DNA of 64,000 bases, from assembly GCA_035629775.1 (NCBI GenBank), contig DASPHG010000006.1:1-64000 (forward strand), in the 5' to 3' direction. A model generated the notes under the pieces. It was not told the origin of the DNA, did no database searches, and saw nothing but the letters and a program-made list of their open reading frames with translations. Source of the DNA: DASPHG01 sp035629775. Lineage in GTDB: Bacteria; Actinomycetota; Thermoleophilia; Solirubrobacterales; Thermoleophilaceae. The position numbers and the translations under genes are program-made. Of this stretch, positions 32,138 through 41,293 are shown piece by piece (the first letter of the stretch is position 1; each line of letters opens with the position of its first letter).

Positions 32138-33115
32138 ATGGCCGACCAGCCCTCGCAGACGCTGCTCGAGCGCGCGGGCTCCACGGCGGCCAGCCTGAGC
32201 GAGCTCGGGTCCGACAATCCGCGTGCCCGCCGCGCGATCGAGATCGGGGCGGGCGTCCTCGTCGCGGCCTTCCTCATCGGCTTCATCGCGACGCAGTGGG
32301 GACAGCTGCCCGACTACGACTGGGAGTTCCGTCCCGGGTGGTTGGCGGCGTCGGCGGTCGCGGTCGCGCTCTTCTACGCGATCCAGTGCGAAGCCTGGCT
32401 GGCGATCCTCCGCTCGCTGGGCGAGCATCTTCACCCGCGCGCCGCGCGCGCCGTGTGGGGCAAGTCGCTGATCGCGCGCTACGTCCCGACGAACGCGTTG
32501 ATGGTGGTCGGCCGCGTCGTGATGGCGGAGCGCTACGGCGTGACGAAGCGCGGCTGCCTCGCAAGCATCGTCTACGAGCTCGCGCTGGCGGTCGTGACGG
32601 CGGTGATGGTCGGGGCGTATTTCGTGATCACGCTCCCGCGGCTCGAGGAGCAGCCGGCGCGCTACGCGATCCTCGTCGTGATCCCGCTGGCATTCGTTGT
32701 CCTCCACCCGCGGATCTTCAAGCGCCTTGCCGACTTCGCGCTGCGCAAGCTGGGCCGCGCGCCGCTGCCCGCCACGCTCCCGTTCGGCCGCGTGATCCAG
32801 GTCGCGTTGATCTACCTCGCGGGCTGGGTGACGATGGGCCTTGCGGTCGTCGCGTTCGCCTCGGCGCTCCACCCCCTCGCCACCGAGGACGTGGCCTATG
32901 CCGCGGCGGCCTATCCCGTCGCGTTCTGCGCGGCGGTCCTCGTGTTCGTCATCCCCGGCGGCCTCGGCGCGCGCGACGCCGCCCTCGCGGTCTCGCTCGC
33001 GGCGGTTCTGCCCGGCGCTGTCGCGACCGCGATCGCTGTCGCGTTCCGCATCTTCCAGACCGTCGTGGAGTTGTTGTACGTGGCGGTCGTCACCGCTCGC
33101 GGACGCGGGAGCTGA
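32138..33115 (+). CDS. Lysylphosphatidylglycerol synthase TM-domain (UPF0104-like) membrane protein
   Basis: 325 residues with about eight membrane helices. LIARYVPTNALMVVGRVVMAERYGVTKRGCLASIVYELAL and FVIPGGLGARDAALAVSL are the recognisable family segments. Related proteins act as flippases or transport domains for glycolipids and aminoacyl-lipids. The catalytic aminoacyl-transferase domain of MprF is absent. TACAGT (32124-32129) lies 8 nt before the ATG, which suggests a leaderless mRNA. Confidence 0.88.
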   Translation: MADQPSQTLLERAGSTAASLSELGSDNPRARRAIEIGAGVLVAAFLIGFIATQWGQLPDYDWEFRPGWLAASAVAVALFYAIQCEAWLAILRSLGEHLHPRAARAVWGKSLIARYVPTNALMVVGRVVMAERYGVTKRGCLASIVYELALAVVTAVMVGAYFVITLPRLEEQPARYAILVVIPLAFVVLHPRIFKRLADFALRKLGRAPLPATLPFGRVIQVALIYLAGWVTMGLAVVAFASALHPLATEDVAYAAAAYPVAFCAAVLVFVIPGGLGARDAALAVSLAAVLPGAVATAIAVAFRIFQTVVELLYVAVVTARGRGS

Positions 33116-33161
33116 CGGCGGGCGGCGGGGGCCGCACGTCTATCCTGGCCGCCGCCTCCCG

Positions 33162-34334
33162 ATGCGCCTGCGCACCCCTGAAAAGACCGCTCTCGGCGCC
33201 GTCCTGGCGGCCGCTGTCCTGTCCGGCGTGCCGGCCCAGGCCTCCGCCTCGCACGGCCCGAGGGCCTTCGACGCGGTCGCCACGATCACGGCCTGCCGCG
33301 GCGAGAGCCTGACGATCGCCGCCGAGATCGAGCCGGCGGCCCAGGGCGTCGACCCGAGCGCCGTCCGGCGCGCCCGGCGGAAGGTCAGGCGGGCGAAGCT
33401 GATGATCCGCTTCGAGGCTGCGCCGATCTTCGGTCAGGTGCATCGCAGCCGCGAGTTCGACCTCGGCCGGATCACGAGCGCCCGCCGCTTCGAGCGCTTC
33501 ACGGGCCTTCCGGCTCAGAGCTACACCGGCGTGGTGCGCTACCGCTGGGTGAAGAAGTCAGGCACCGTGCTGTCGGGCGTCGTCCGCACCCGGCGCGCGC
33601 GCGCGGCCGGCCGGCGCGGGAAGGCGTTCTGCTCGCTCGAGGTGGGCGAGCGCCGGAAGGACACGACGCCGCCCGTGATCATCCCCCTGCCCTTCGACCC
33701 AACATGGAGGCGAGGGCCGATCGACGTGCAGTTCTTCGCCGCCGACGACTTCTCCGGCGTGGCGCTCGTTGCGTCCCGGGTCGATGGCGGCCCGTTCACG
33801 CGCGGCCGGACCAAGCAGGTCAGCGGGGAGGGCACGCACCGGCTCGAGTACTTCGCGCGCGATGCGGCGGGCAATCAGACGCGCCTCTTCGGCGTCACCC
33901 TGCGGGTGGACGACAACCCGCCGACCGCGCCGACGGTGACGGCGCCGGCCAGCCCGACGACCGACACCACTCCCGAGATCCGCTGGGACGCGTCCACCGA
34001 TGCGGCCTCCGGGGTCGCCGGATACCTCGCGTTCGTGCGCGACTCACAGGGAACCATCATCTGGTCGCGCCACCTGCCCGGCACGGCGAGTCTCGCCGCC
34101 GTGGTTGACGAGGTCCTCGCGCCCGGCAGCTACACGGCCGAGGTGCTGGCCTACGACCGCGCGACGCCGCGGCCCTTCATCGCCGCCGGGACGCTCCCCT
34201 TCGCCGTGGTCCCTCCGCCGCCTGACACCGACGGCGACGGCGTGCCCGATCCCGACGACAACTGCGAAACGGTCGCGAACCCCGACCAGGCGGATACCGA
34301 TACCGACGGCATCGGCGACGCCTGCGACCCCTAG
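33162..34334 (+). CDS. Secreted protein with Ig-like domains and thrombospondin type-3 calcium repeats
   Basis: 390 residues. Signal peptide (residues 1-29, cleavage after ASA). The N-terminal domain, about 30-165, is basic and unassigned. Residues about 175-250 read as a bacterial Ig-like fold (DVQFFAADDFSGVALVASRVDGG...YFARDAAGNQ), followed by a fibronectin/Ig-like module. The C-terminus has two TSP3-like repeats (DTDGDGVPDPDDNC and DTDTDGIGDACDP) that bind calcium. Likely cell-surface or extracellular. Its stop overlaps the next gene's stop (convergent, 4 nt). Confidence 0.88.
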   Translation: MRLRTPEKTALGAVLAAAVLSGVPAQASASHGPRAFDAVATITACRGESLTIAAEIEPAAQGVDPSAVRRARRKVRRAKLMIRFEAAPIFGQVHRSREFDLGRITSARRFERFTGLPAQSYTGVVRYRWVKKSGTVLSGVVRTRRARAAGRRGKAFCSLEVGERRKDTTPPVIIPLPFDPTWRRGPIDVQFFAADDFSGVALVASRVDGGPFTRGRTKQVSGEGTHRLEYFARDAAGNQTRLFGVTLRVDDNPPTAPTVTAPASPTTDTTPEIRWDASTDAASGVAGYLAFVRDSQGTIIWSRHLPGTASLAAVVDEVLAPGSYTAEVLAYDRATPRPFIAAGTLPFAVVPPPPDTDGDGVPDPDDNCETVANPDQADTDTDGIGDACDP

Positions 34335-35569
34335 AGCGGCACCGCGATCACGAGCATCCACGCGCACAGCGCGCCGGTGGCGATCGCGAGCCGACGGTCG
34401 GTCGCGAGCGCCGCGAACGGCAGGAGCCACAGCGCGTACCACGGCACGAGCCACGCCGACGCCACGAGGAGGGCGGCAGTCGCCCATCCGGCCATCGTGA
34501 TCGGGTCTGCGCCGCGCCAGGTCCGAAGCAGTAGCCAGGCCGCGAGTGCCGCGAACCCTGCGGCGTACGCGGCCCGCACCGCATCCCGGTAGTCCAGCCG
34601 GTCGCCCGGGAGCACCGCGCCCAGCAGCTCGGCCGTCTTGTACGGGAAGGACCAGCGCGAGCTGCGTTCCTGGTTGTCCGACAGCAGGCCGAGCGCGTCC
34701 AGCGCGTCGGCGCCGAAGCCGGCCAGCGCCGCCAGGCCGACCAGCACGGCGGCGATCCCCACTCCGACGAGCGCGCGCGCCCGCGGCCGCGCCGCGGCGA
34801 CGAGGAACGGGATCACGAGCCCCGCGGACGCCTTCACCCCCGCCGCGGCGCCCGTCCACGCCCCGGCCGCGACCGGCCGCCCGGCGACGAACGCGAGCAC
34901 CCCGACCATGGTGAGCAGCACGACGTATGCCTCGTTGTGCGCGCCGGCGACCACGTGCGCGAGCGTGAGCGGGTTCAGGCCGACGAACGCCGCCGCGCCC
35001 CGCGGATCGCGTCCCAGTCGCTCGGCGATCCGCCATACGACCGCGACGAGCGCGAGCGACGCCGCGGCGGCGACGAGCTTCAGGATCCAGAACGCGGTCG
35101 ACACCCCGACGCCGGCGAGCGGATAGGTCGCCAGCGTGAACAGCGGGCCGTACGCGGACGTCGCGTCCTTCGACCCGGCGTACGGGTAGACCGGGTCGCC
35201 GGGGGCATCCGCGGGCGCGTGCTCGTACGGGTTCAGGTCGTGCTCGACACCGAGGCGGGCGTAGGCGATGTAGGAGAACACGTCCTGTGAGAGGAGCGGC
35301 GGCGCGAGCAGGAAGAGCAGGTGAGCCGCCACGAGCGCGCCGATGACCGCGTCACGGCTCAGACGCTCCGCCCGCGTCACGACCACCGCCCACAGCACGA
35401 GCGCCAGCCACAGCCCGGCGTAGAAGAGCGGACCGCCGAGCGGGCCGTCGGTCCAGTCCGCGCCGGCGAAGCGCAGCGGGCCGAGCAGCCAGTCCGGTGA
35501 GCCGCCGGCGGTGGCCAGCACCAGGTTCGACCCGGCGGCGGCGGGCAGCACCGCCAGCGCGACGTACAC
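34331..35569 (-). CDS. GT-C family membrane glycosyltransferase (polyprenol-phosphate mannosyltransferase-like)
   Basis: 412 residues from GTG 35569, with about eleven membrane helices. LLSQDVFSYIAYARLGVEHDLNPYEHAP carries the loop Asp expected of GT-C enzymes that use polyprenyl-phosphate sugars. SAYGPLFTLATYPLAG and AGAHNEAYVVLLTMVG resemble MptA/MptB-like alpha-mannosyltransferases. The reading frame continues upstream without a start to about the pbp stop (SRRAAAAALVALGV), so translation might begin earlier at an unusual codon. Substrate unknown. Confidence 0.87.
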   Translation of the reverse strand: MYVALAVLPAAAGSNLVLATAGGSPDWLLGPLRFAGADWTDGPLGGPLFYAGLWLALVLWAVVVTRAERLSRDAVIGALVAAHLLFLLAPPLLSQDVFSYIAYARLGVEHDLNPYEHAPADAPGDPVYPYAGSKDATSAYGPLFTLATYPLAGVGVSTAFWILKLVAAAASLALVAVVWRIAERLGRDPRGAAAFVGLNPLTLAHVVAGAHNEAYVVLLTMVGVLAFVAGRPVAAGAWTGAAAGVKASAGLVIPFLVAAARPRARALVGVGIAAVLVGLAALAGFGADALDALGLLSDNQERSSRWSFPYKTAELLGAVLPGDRLDYRDAVRAAYAAGFAALAAWLLLRTWRGADPITMAGWATAALLVASAWLVPWYALWLLPFAALATDRRLAIATGALCAWMLVIAVPL

Positions 35570-35609
35570 GACGCCGAGTGCGACAAGCGCCGCCGCGGCG
35601 GCGCGCCGG

Positions 35610-37781
35610 CTAGCGGTCCCCGTCGCCGCGGCCCTCCGGCGGGCTCGCTCCGCCGGTGTCGTCGGGTTCCGCGGGCGGCGGCCCCGTCTCGGGCGCCTCC
35701 TGCGGCGGCGACTCGTACAGGCGCGGGTCGTAGCCGCTGTAGTCGTCGCCGCCGGCGGAGTTGTCGCCCGGCCCCTCGGGCGCCGGCGCCGTGTAATCGG
35801 AGCTGTAGTCCGTGTCCGTGCTCGTCCCGGTGGAGGCGTACTCGCCGTAGAACGGCGTGAACTCGGGCTCGTCGACCGGCTCGCGGAACGAGTCGCAGTC
35901 CGCGCCCTTCGCCACGCTCATGAACGACTGCCAGATCTGGGCCGGGAACGTGCCGCCCGCGACGCTGATGCCGTGGACGCTCGTCATCTCGACGAGCGCG
36001 TTCGGATAGCCCACCCACACCGAGGCGGCCAGGTGCGGCGTGTACCCGACGAACCACGCGTCGTTGAAGTTGTCCGTCGTGCCCGTCTTCCCCGCGGCAG
36101 GGCAGCCCATCTGGGCGGCGGTGCCGGTGCCCGACGTCACGTTCATCTCGAGGATCTTGGTGGCCTCGTGCGCCACCCACTCGGGCAGGACGCGCTTGCG
36201 CTTCGGCTTGCCCAGCTCGTCCACCTTGCCGTCGGGGAACTCGACCTCGGTGATCGCGATCGGTTCGTTGTGCACGCCGTAGGAGGAGAGCGTCGCGTAG
36301 GCGTTCGCCATCTCGAGCGGGGACACGCCCAGCCGCAGGCCACCGAGGCCCTCGGCGGGGATGCCGTCGAGCTGCGTCTCGATCCCCATCAGCTCCGCGG
36401 TCTCCTTGACGTTCTCGGGACCGAGGTCGATGTCGAGCTGGGCGAACACCGAGTTGTCCGAGCGCAGCGTCGCGCGGACGAGGTCCATGGTCCCGCCGTA
36501 GGAGTCGTCGTAGGTGGAGACCTTCCACGGCCCGTAGCCCGGGACGTCCAGATCGAGCGGCTTCGAGGTGTAGGTGGTCGAGTTCGGATCGACGCCCTGG
36601 CGCAGCGCGGTGACGAGAACGAAGGTCTTGAACGCCGAGCCGGGCTGGCGGTGCCCCTGCGCGGCCAGGTTGAAGTTCCGCTCGCCGTAGCTGCCGCTCG
36701 ACGCCATCGCGCGGATGTAGCCGTTGCTCGGGTCGATCGCCACGATCGCCGAGCTCGGGTCGGTGGAGTAGGGAAGCGCGCCGTTGATCGCCGCCCGTCC
36801 GGCCTCCTGGAGGTCGGGGTCGATCGTCGTGTGGATCTTGAGTCCGCCGCGGCGGTAGACGCCGACGCCGTACTCCTCGATCAGCTGCTCCTCGACGTAG
36901 TCGAAGAAGTACGGCTCGCGCCGGGTCGTGTAGCGCTCGATGCCGGGGTCGAGGCCGAGCGGCTGCGTGGACGCCTCGCGGTACTCCGCGAGCGTGATGA
37001 AGCCGGTCTCGGCCATCGCCTGCAGGACCTCGTTGCGCCGCTCGAGCGCGGCGGTGGGGTTCCGGAACGGGTTGTACTGCGACGGCGCCTGTGGCAGGCC
37101 GGCCAAAAGCGCCGCCTCGTGCAGCTCGAGCTTGTGCGCGTGCTTGTCGAAGTAGGAGCGCGCGGCCGCCTGGACGCCGATCGCGGTGCGCCCCTCGTTC
37201 GTCCCGTAGGGGACGGAGTTCAGGTACTCGCGGAGGATCCAGTTCTTGCCGGCCCGGCCCGGGTGCTCGTCCTCGAGCTCCTGGGCGAGCTTGGCCTCGC
37301 GGATCTTCCGCTCGAACGTCCGCTCGGGGTCGTCGATGTAAAGGGCGCGGACGAGCTGCTGGGTGATCGTCGAGCCGCCCTGCACGGCGTCGCCCGACTC
37401 GAGGTTCTTGACGCCGGCGCGGATGATCGCCGAGAAGTCCACGCCCTCGTGCTCGTAGAAGCGCTCGTCCTCGATCGCGACGGTGGCCTCGCGGACCGCG
37501 GGCGGCATCTCGCTCCACGGGATCGGCGTGCGGATCTCGTCCGAGCGCACGTACCCGAGCCGGGAGCCGTCGGCGGCGAAGACAACCGAGGTCTGTCCCT
37601 TGTCGGCCGGCTTCAGCTCGGAGAGCGGCGGCGTGTCGGCCGCGATCGCGATCACGTACCCGACCGCGGACACCCCGACCGCGGCGACGATCAGGAGCGG
37701 TACGAGGACGGCGAGGAGCGCCGGGTTCCGCCGGGCGCCGCGCCGGCCCTTCCGACGGGCTTTCCGCTGGCGATAGGTCAT
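35610..37781 (-). CDS. Bifunctional penicillin-binding protein 1A-like (GT51 glycosyltransferase and transpeptidase)
   Basis: 723 residues. A basic cytoplasmic N-terminus and membrane helix (about 22-45), then GT51: ATVAIEDERFYEHEGVD with catalytic Glu, QGGSTITQQLVRALY, LREYLNSVPYGTNEGRTAIGVQAAARSYF and EAALLAGLPQAPSQYNP. The transpeptidase has GSAFK, SDN and KTGTT. The C-terminus is an acidic Pro/Gly-rich tail with a DYSSDY region. It polymerises and cross-links peptidoglycan. It begins 4 nt inside the MscS gene. Confidence 0.96.
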   Translation of the reverse strand: MTYRQRKARRKGRRGARRNPALLAVLVPLLIVAAVGVSAVGYVIAIAADTPPLSELKPADKGQTSVVFAADGSRLGYVRSDEIRTPIPWSEMPPAVREATVAIEDERFYEHEGVDFSAIIRAGVKNLESGDAVQGGSTITQQLVRALYIDDPERTFERKIREAKLAQELEDEHPGRAGKNWILREYLNSVPYGTNEGRTAIGVQAAARSYFDKHAHKLELHEAALLAGLPQAPSQYNPFRNPTAALERRNEVLQAMAETGFITLAEYREASTQPLGLDPGIERYTTRREPYFFDYVEEQLIEEYGVGVYRRGGLKIHTTIDPDLQEAGRAAINGALPYSTDPSSAIVAIDPSNGYIRAMASSGSYGERNFNLAAQGHRQPGSAFKTFVLVTALRQGVDPNSTTYTSKPLDLDVPGYGPWKVSTYDDSYGGTMDLVRATLRSDNSVFAQLDIDLGPENVKETAELMGIETQLDGIPAEGLGGLRLGVSPLEMANAYATLSSYGVHNEPIAITEVEFPDGKVDELGKPKRKRVLPEWVAHEATKILEMNVTSGTGTAAQMGCPAAGKTGTTDNFNDAWFVGYTPHLAASVWVGYPNALVEMTSVHGISVAGGTFPAQIWQSFMSVAKGADCDSFREPVDEPEFTPFYGEYASTGTSTDTDYSSDYTAPAPEGPGDNSAGGDDYSGYDPRLYESPPQEAPETGPPPAEPDDTGGASPPEGRGDGDR

Positions 37782-38512
37782 TCGGGAGTGAAGGCTAGAC
37801 CTTCACTCCTAAGCGATTCGAGGGCGGCGGCCCGGACCCTTGCGGCGACCTTCCCGCGCTCGCGCGCCGTGTCCGCCCAGGTCGCGGCGACGAGCTTCAC
37901 CCCGTCCTTGTCCACCTGGGCGATTTCGACGTCGACGTCGGGCCCTCCGACGACCGCGAGCGCGCGGACGGCATCGGCCTCCGGCGGCAGCCACAGCTCT
38001 ACCTCGACGCGCACGCGCGGGTCCACGATCGTGTGGTTCTCGATCGGGCTCTGCGCGAGCCGCTCGTTCGGCACGACGAGGCGCGTGTCGTTCGCCTTGC
38101 GGATGAACGTGTAGGACAGCCGTATGTCCTCGACCGTGCCGCTCTCGCCCTCGAACGTCACGAGGTCGCCGATCCGGATCGGCTGTGTGATCGCGAGCAG
38201 GATCCCGGCGATCCCGTTGGCGAGGGTCTGGCGGGCCGCGAAGCCGACAACCAGGCCGAGCACCGCCGAGGACGCCAGCACGCCGGTCGCCACGCGCTTG
38301 GCCTCCTCGAACTGGCTGAGGGCCAGCATCGCGCCGATCAGCACGATGGCCGCGAAGACGAGCCGCCGCACCATCCTCAGGCGCGTGTTCGCGACCGGCG
38401 AGAGGCCCTCGGTGATCGACTTGCCGCGCCGCGCAAGCATGCGGTCGACGATCTCGGCGATGGCGATCGCTACGACGACCGTGACGATCGCGGTGACAAC
38501 ATCCCCGTCCAC
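37778..38512 (-). CDS. MscS-family mechanosensitive ion channel
   Basis: 244 residues from GTG 38512. Membrane helix at residues 5-20, another at 49-66, and the pore helix about 76-100: LASSAVLGLVVGFAARQTLANGIAGILLAITQPIRIGD, typical of the MscS domain. VTFEGESGTVEDIRLSYTFIRKANDTRLVVPNERL is the beta domain. It opens under membrane tension to release solutes. Its start codon abuts that of the divergent gene, with no spacer. Confidence 0.94.
   Translation of the reverse strand: MDGDVVTAIVTVVVAIAIAEIVDRMLARRGKSITEGLSPVANTRLRMVRRLVFAAIVLIGAMLALSQFEEAKRVATGVLASSAVLGLVVGFAARQTLANGIAGILLAITQPIRIGDLVTFEGESGTVEDIRLSYTFIRKANDTRLVVPNERLAQSPIENHTIVDPRVRVEVELWLPPEADAVRALAVVGGPDVDVEIAQVDKDGVKLVAATWADTARERGKVAARVRAAALESLRSEGLAFTPE
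37785..37809 (-). promoter_or_regulatory. Hairpin just before the PBP start codon
   Basis: Inverted repeat GGAGTGAAGG / CCTTCACTCC with a 5-nt loop, 10 bp perfect, inside the last codons of the MscS-like gene and ending 3 nt before the PBP ATG (37781). In the minus-strand mRNA it would sit exactly where ribosomes finishing mscS must re-start on pbp, so it may tune translational coupling. It could also be a chance palindrome. Confidence 0.45.
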
Positions 38513-39703
38513 GTGAGGCGTGAGGCTACAGCCGCGTTCGCGGCGTCACGCGCGCTGGTGTACGCGATCGCCCTGTTCGCCGCGCTCTGGCTCGCCGCCG
38601 ACGACAGCCCGAACGCGGCCAAGTTCGACGATCCGGAGCTGACTCATCCGTTCGGCGGGCTGGGCGACACGCTGTTCTCCCCACTCGCCCGGTGGGACGC
38701 CACGTGGTACCTCGAGATCGCGCGCGACGGCTACGAGGGCGGCGCCGACACCGCGTTCTTCCCGCTCTACCCGCTGCTCGTCCGGACGCTCGTCCTGCCG
38801 CACCCCTCCGAGGGCGCCCTGCTGGTGTCGGCGTACGTGGTCTCGCTCGCGTGCTTCCTGGGCGCGCTGTGGCTTCTAGCGCGGCTCGTCCGGCTCGAGC
38901 TGGGCCGTCCGGTGGCGGCCGCGACCGTGTGGCTCGTCGCCCTCTACCCGGCGTCGCTCTACTTCGGCGCGCCGTACTCCGAGAGCCTCTTCCTGCTCGT
39001 CTCGGTCGGCGCGTTCTACGCCGCCAGGACCGACCGCTGGGCGCTGGCCGGGGCGCTGGCGGCGGCGGCCACCGCCACGCGCAGCGCGGGGATCGTCCTG
39101 CTCGTGCCGCTCGTGCTCATGTGGCTCGAGTCGCGCCCGAGACGTCCGTCCGGCGCGGCCTGGATCGCGCTCGCCCCGGCCGGCCTCGGCGCATACGCGC
39201 TGTACCTCGCCATCGCGCACGGCGACGCGCTGGCGTTCGCTGACGCGCAGGAGGCGTGGTACCGGGAGTTCGCCGGCCCCTTCGTGGGCGTGTGGGACGG
39301 GGCGGTCGCCGCCTGGGACGGCGTGCGCCAGCTCGCGAGCGGCTCGCGCGAGACCGTCTACTTCGAGCCGGCGGGCGGCGACCCGTTTCAGGTGGCGGCG
39401 ATCAACGTGCTCCTGTTCGCGTTCCTCGTGGCCGGCGTAGTGGCGGTGGTCGGCGCGTTCCGGCGGCTGCCGCGGGCGTACGGGGCCTACGCACTGGCGG
39501 CGCTTGCGCTGCCGCTCTCCTACCCGGTCGCGCCGCAGCCCCTGATGTCGCTGCCGCGCTTCATGGCGGTCCTCTTCCCGCTTTTCGTCTGGCTCGCGCT
39601 GGTGGCGGAGGCGCGCGGCCGCACGCTCCACGTGGCGAGCGCCTTCGCGCTCGGCCTGGGCATGTTCACCACCCTGTTTGCGTCGTGGGAGTGGATCGCG
39701 TGA
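38513..39703 (+). CDS. Membrane mannosyltransferase-like protein (PIG-V / GT-C type)
   Basis: 396 residues from GTG 38513; GTG 38558 is a good alternative that would leave 45 bp for a promoter. About ten membrane helices. RWDATWYLEIARDGYEGG is the hallmark of PIG-V-like enzymes (RWD with catalytic Asp), with AFFPLYPLLVRTL and YPASLYFGAPYSESLFLLVSVGAFYAAR after it. It probably adds mannose or another sugar from a polyprenyl phosphate on the outer face. Acceptor unknown. Overlaps the HAD gene by 4 nt. Confidence 0.88.
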   Translation: MRREATAAFAASRALVYAIALFAALWLAADDSPNAAKFDDPELTHPFGGLGDTLFSPLARWDATWYLEIARDGYEGGADTAFFPLYPLLVRTLVLPHPSEGALLVSAYVVSLACFLGALWLLARLVRLELGRPVAAATVWLVALYPASLYFGAPYSESLFLLVSVGAFYAARTDRWALAGALAAAATATRSAGIVLLVPLVLMWLESRPRRPSGAAWIALAPAGLGAYALYLAIAHGDALAFADAQEAWYREFAGPFVGVWDGAVAAWDGVRQLASGSRETVYFEPAGGDPFQVAAINVLLFAFLVAGVVAVVGAFRRLPRAYGAYALAALALPLSYPVAPQPLMSLPRFMAVLFPLFVWLALVAEARGRTLHVASAFALGLGMFTTLFASWEWIA

Positions 39704-40392
39704 GCGCCGTGCGCTGCGTGACGCTCGACGTGTTCGGCACGCTGGTGGAGCTCGACTCGCCGGCTCCGTTGCTACGCGCGGAGATCGCGGATCGCACAGG
39801 CGTCGACGTCGGCGAGGAGCGGGCGGCGGAGGCGTTCGGGGCGGAGATCTCCTACTACCTCGCGCATCACCTCGAGGGAAGCGACATGGCGGGCGTCGAG
39901 CGGCTCCGCGACCGCTGCGCCGAGGAGATCCGGCGCGTGCTCGCCCTGGACGGCCTCGACCACGCGACCGCGCGGGCGGCGATGCTGGCCGCCCTGCGGT
40001 TCCGCGCGTTCGCCGACGCGCTGCCGCTGCTCCGCGCGCTGCGCGACCGCGGCGTGCGCGTGGTCGCGGCGAGCAACTGGGACGCCTCACTGCCCGACAC
40101 GCTCGAGCGCACCGGGTTGGCTCCGTATGTCGACGGAGCGGTGTCGTCGGCCGTCGTCGGCGCCGCGAAGCCGGACCCGGCGGTCTTCCGCGCGGCGCTG
40201 GCCGTCGCGGGATGCGAGCCCGGCGCGGCCTACCACGCCGGCGACTCGCCCGACGGCGACGTGGCGGGCGCGCAGACCGCCGGGATCAGGGTTGCGCTGC
40301 TCGACCGCGACGGCGTCCTGCCCGATCCGCCCGGCGGGGTGCCGAAGCTCAGGTCGCTCGATGAGCTGCCGTCCGTAATCTGGCCTGCTTGA
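39700..40392 (+). CDS. HAD-superfamily hydrolase
   Basis: 230 residues from GTG 39700 (GTGA overlap). Motif I is TLDVFGTLVEL, motif II VVAASNWDAS, motif III AAKPDPAVFRAAL and motif IV YHAGDSPDGDVAGAQTAG. A helical cap lies between motifs I and II (about residues 16-95). It resembles REG-2/haloacid dehalogenase-like phosphatases. The first motif has Phe in place of the second Asp, so phosphatase efficiency is uncertain. Overlaps the CPBP gene by 4 nt. Confidence 0.88.
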   Translation: MSAVRCVTLDVFGTLVELDSPAPLLRAEIADRTGVDVGEERAAEAFGAEISYYLAHHLEGSDMAGVERLRDRCAEEIRRVLALDGLDHATARAAMLAALRFRAFADALPLLRALRDRGVRVVAASNWDASLPDTLERTGLAPYVDGAVSSAVVGAAKPDPAVFRAALAVAGCEPGAAYHAGDSPDGDVAGAQTAGIRVALLDRDGVLPDPPGGVPKLRSLDELPSVIWPA

Positions 40393-41255
40393 CCACCGGG
40401 CCCGAGATCCAGGCGGCCGTTCACGGCGGGGCGCCGCCGAACCCCCCGGAGTTCCCGGCGGGAGCCGAGACCCCGCCGCGCTGGCCGGTCTGGTACGCGC
40501 CGGTGGGATTCATCGGCGGCTTCACGGTGACGCTCGTCGTCTCGGTGTTCGTGGGGTTGATCGCCGCGGCCGCCGGGGCGGACATCGAGGGCGAGACGCC
40601 GCCCGGCCTCGTTGTCGTCCTGACGCTGCTCCAGGCGCTCATCCTGTGCGGCACGGCGGTCGTGCTCGCCGCGCGGACGCGTCGGCCGCGGGCGTGGCAC
40701 TTCGGCCTTCGCCGGGCGCGGTTCTGGCCCTCGCTCGGGTGGACCGCAGCGGGCTTCGGGGCATTCTTCGTGTTCGCGCTCGTCTACCAGGCGCTCGTGT
40801 CGCCGGAGGGCGAGCAGTCGGTGACCGAGGACCTGGGTGCCGACGAGAGCACCCTGGCGCTCGTGGGGGCGGGCATCGTGGTGATCGTCGTCGCCCCGAT
40901 CGCGGAGGAGTTCTTCTTCCGCGGGTTCTTCTACCGCGCGCTGCGAACGCGGCTCGGCATCGTGGTCGCCGCGACCATCGACGGCGTCGTCTTCGGCCTC
41001 ATCCACTACACGGGATCGGAAACGCTCGAGCTCCTGCCCGTGCTCGCCGTGCTCGGGGTCGTCTTCTGCCTCGTCTACGAGCGGACCGGCACGCTGTACA
41101 CGGCCATCGGGCTGCATGCGTTCAACAACGCGATCGCGTACGGCGTCGCGACGGACAGCGCGGAGGTCTCACTCATCGTCGGGCCGCTCATGCTCGCCGG
41201 CTGCATGGCGGCCCCGCGGCTCCTCCATCCCGCGCGCTCCCCGGCGCGCGCGTGA
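40389..41255 (+). CDS. CPBP-family intramembrane metalloprotease
   Basis: 288 residues from TTG 40389, overlapping the HAD stop by 4 nt. About eight membrane helices. The catalytic motifs are IAEEFFFRGFFYRALR (EExxxR), FGLIHYT (FxxxH) and GLHAFNNAIAY (HxxxN). Such proteases process prenylated or membrane proteins in eukaryotes and serve bacteriocin immunity or envelope roles in bacteria. The substrate here is unknown. Confidence 0.92.
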   Translation: MTTGPEIQAAVHGGAPPNPPEFPAGAETPPRWPVWYAPVGFIGGFTVTLVVSVFVGLIAAAAGADIEGETPPGLVVVLTLLQALILCGTAVVLAARTRRPRAWHFGLRRARFWPSLGWTAAGFGAFFVFALVYQALVSPEGEQSVTEDLGADESTLALVGAGIVVIVVAPIAEEFFFRGFFYRALRTRLGIVVAATIDGVVFGLIHYTGSETLELLPVLAVLGVVFCLVYERTGTLYTAIGLHAFNNAIAYGVATDSAEVSLIVGPLMLAGCMAAPRLLHPARSPARA

Positions 41256-41293
41256 GGCCGGAGCATCGCCGTTCGCGGCTATTCTCCGGCCCA

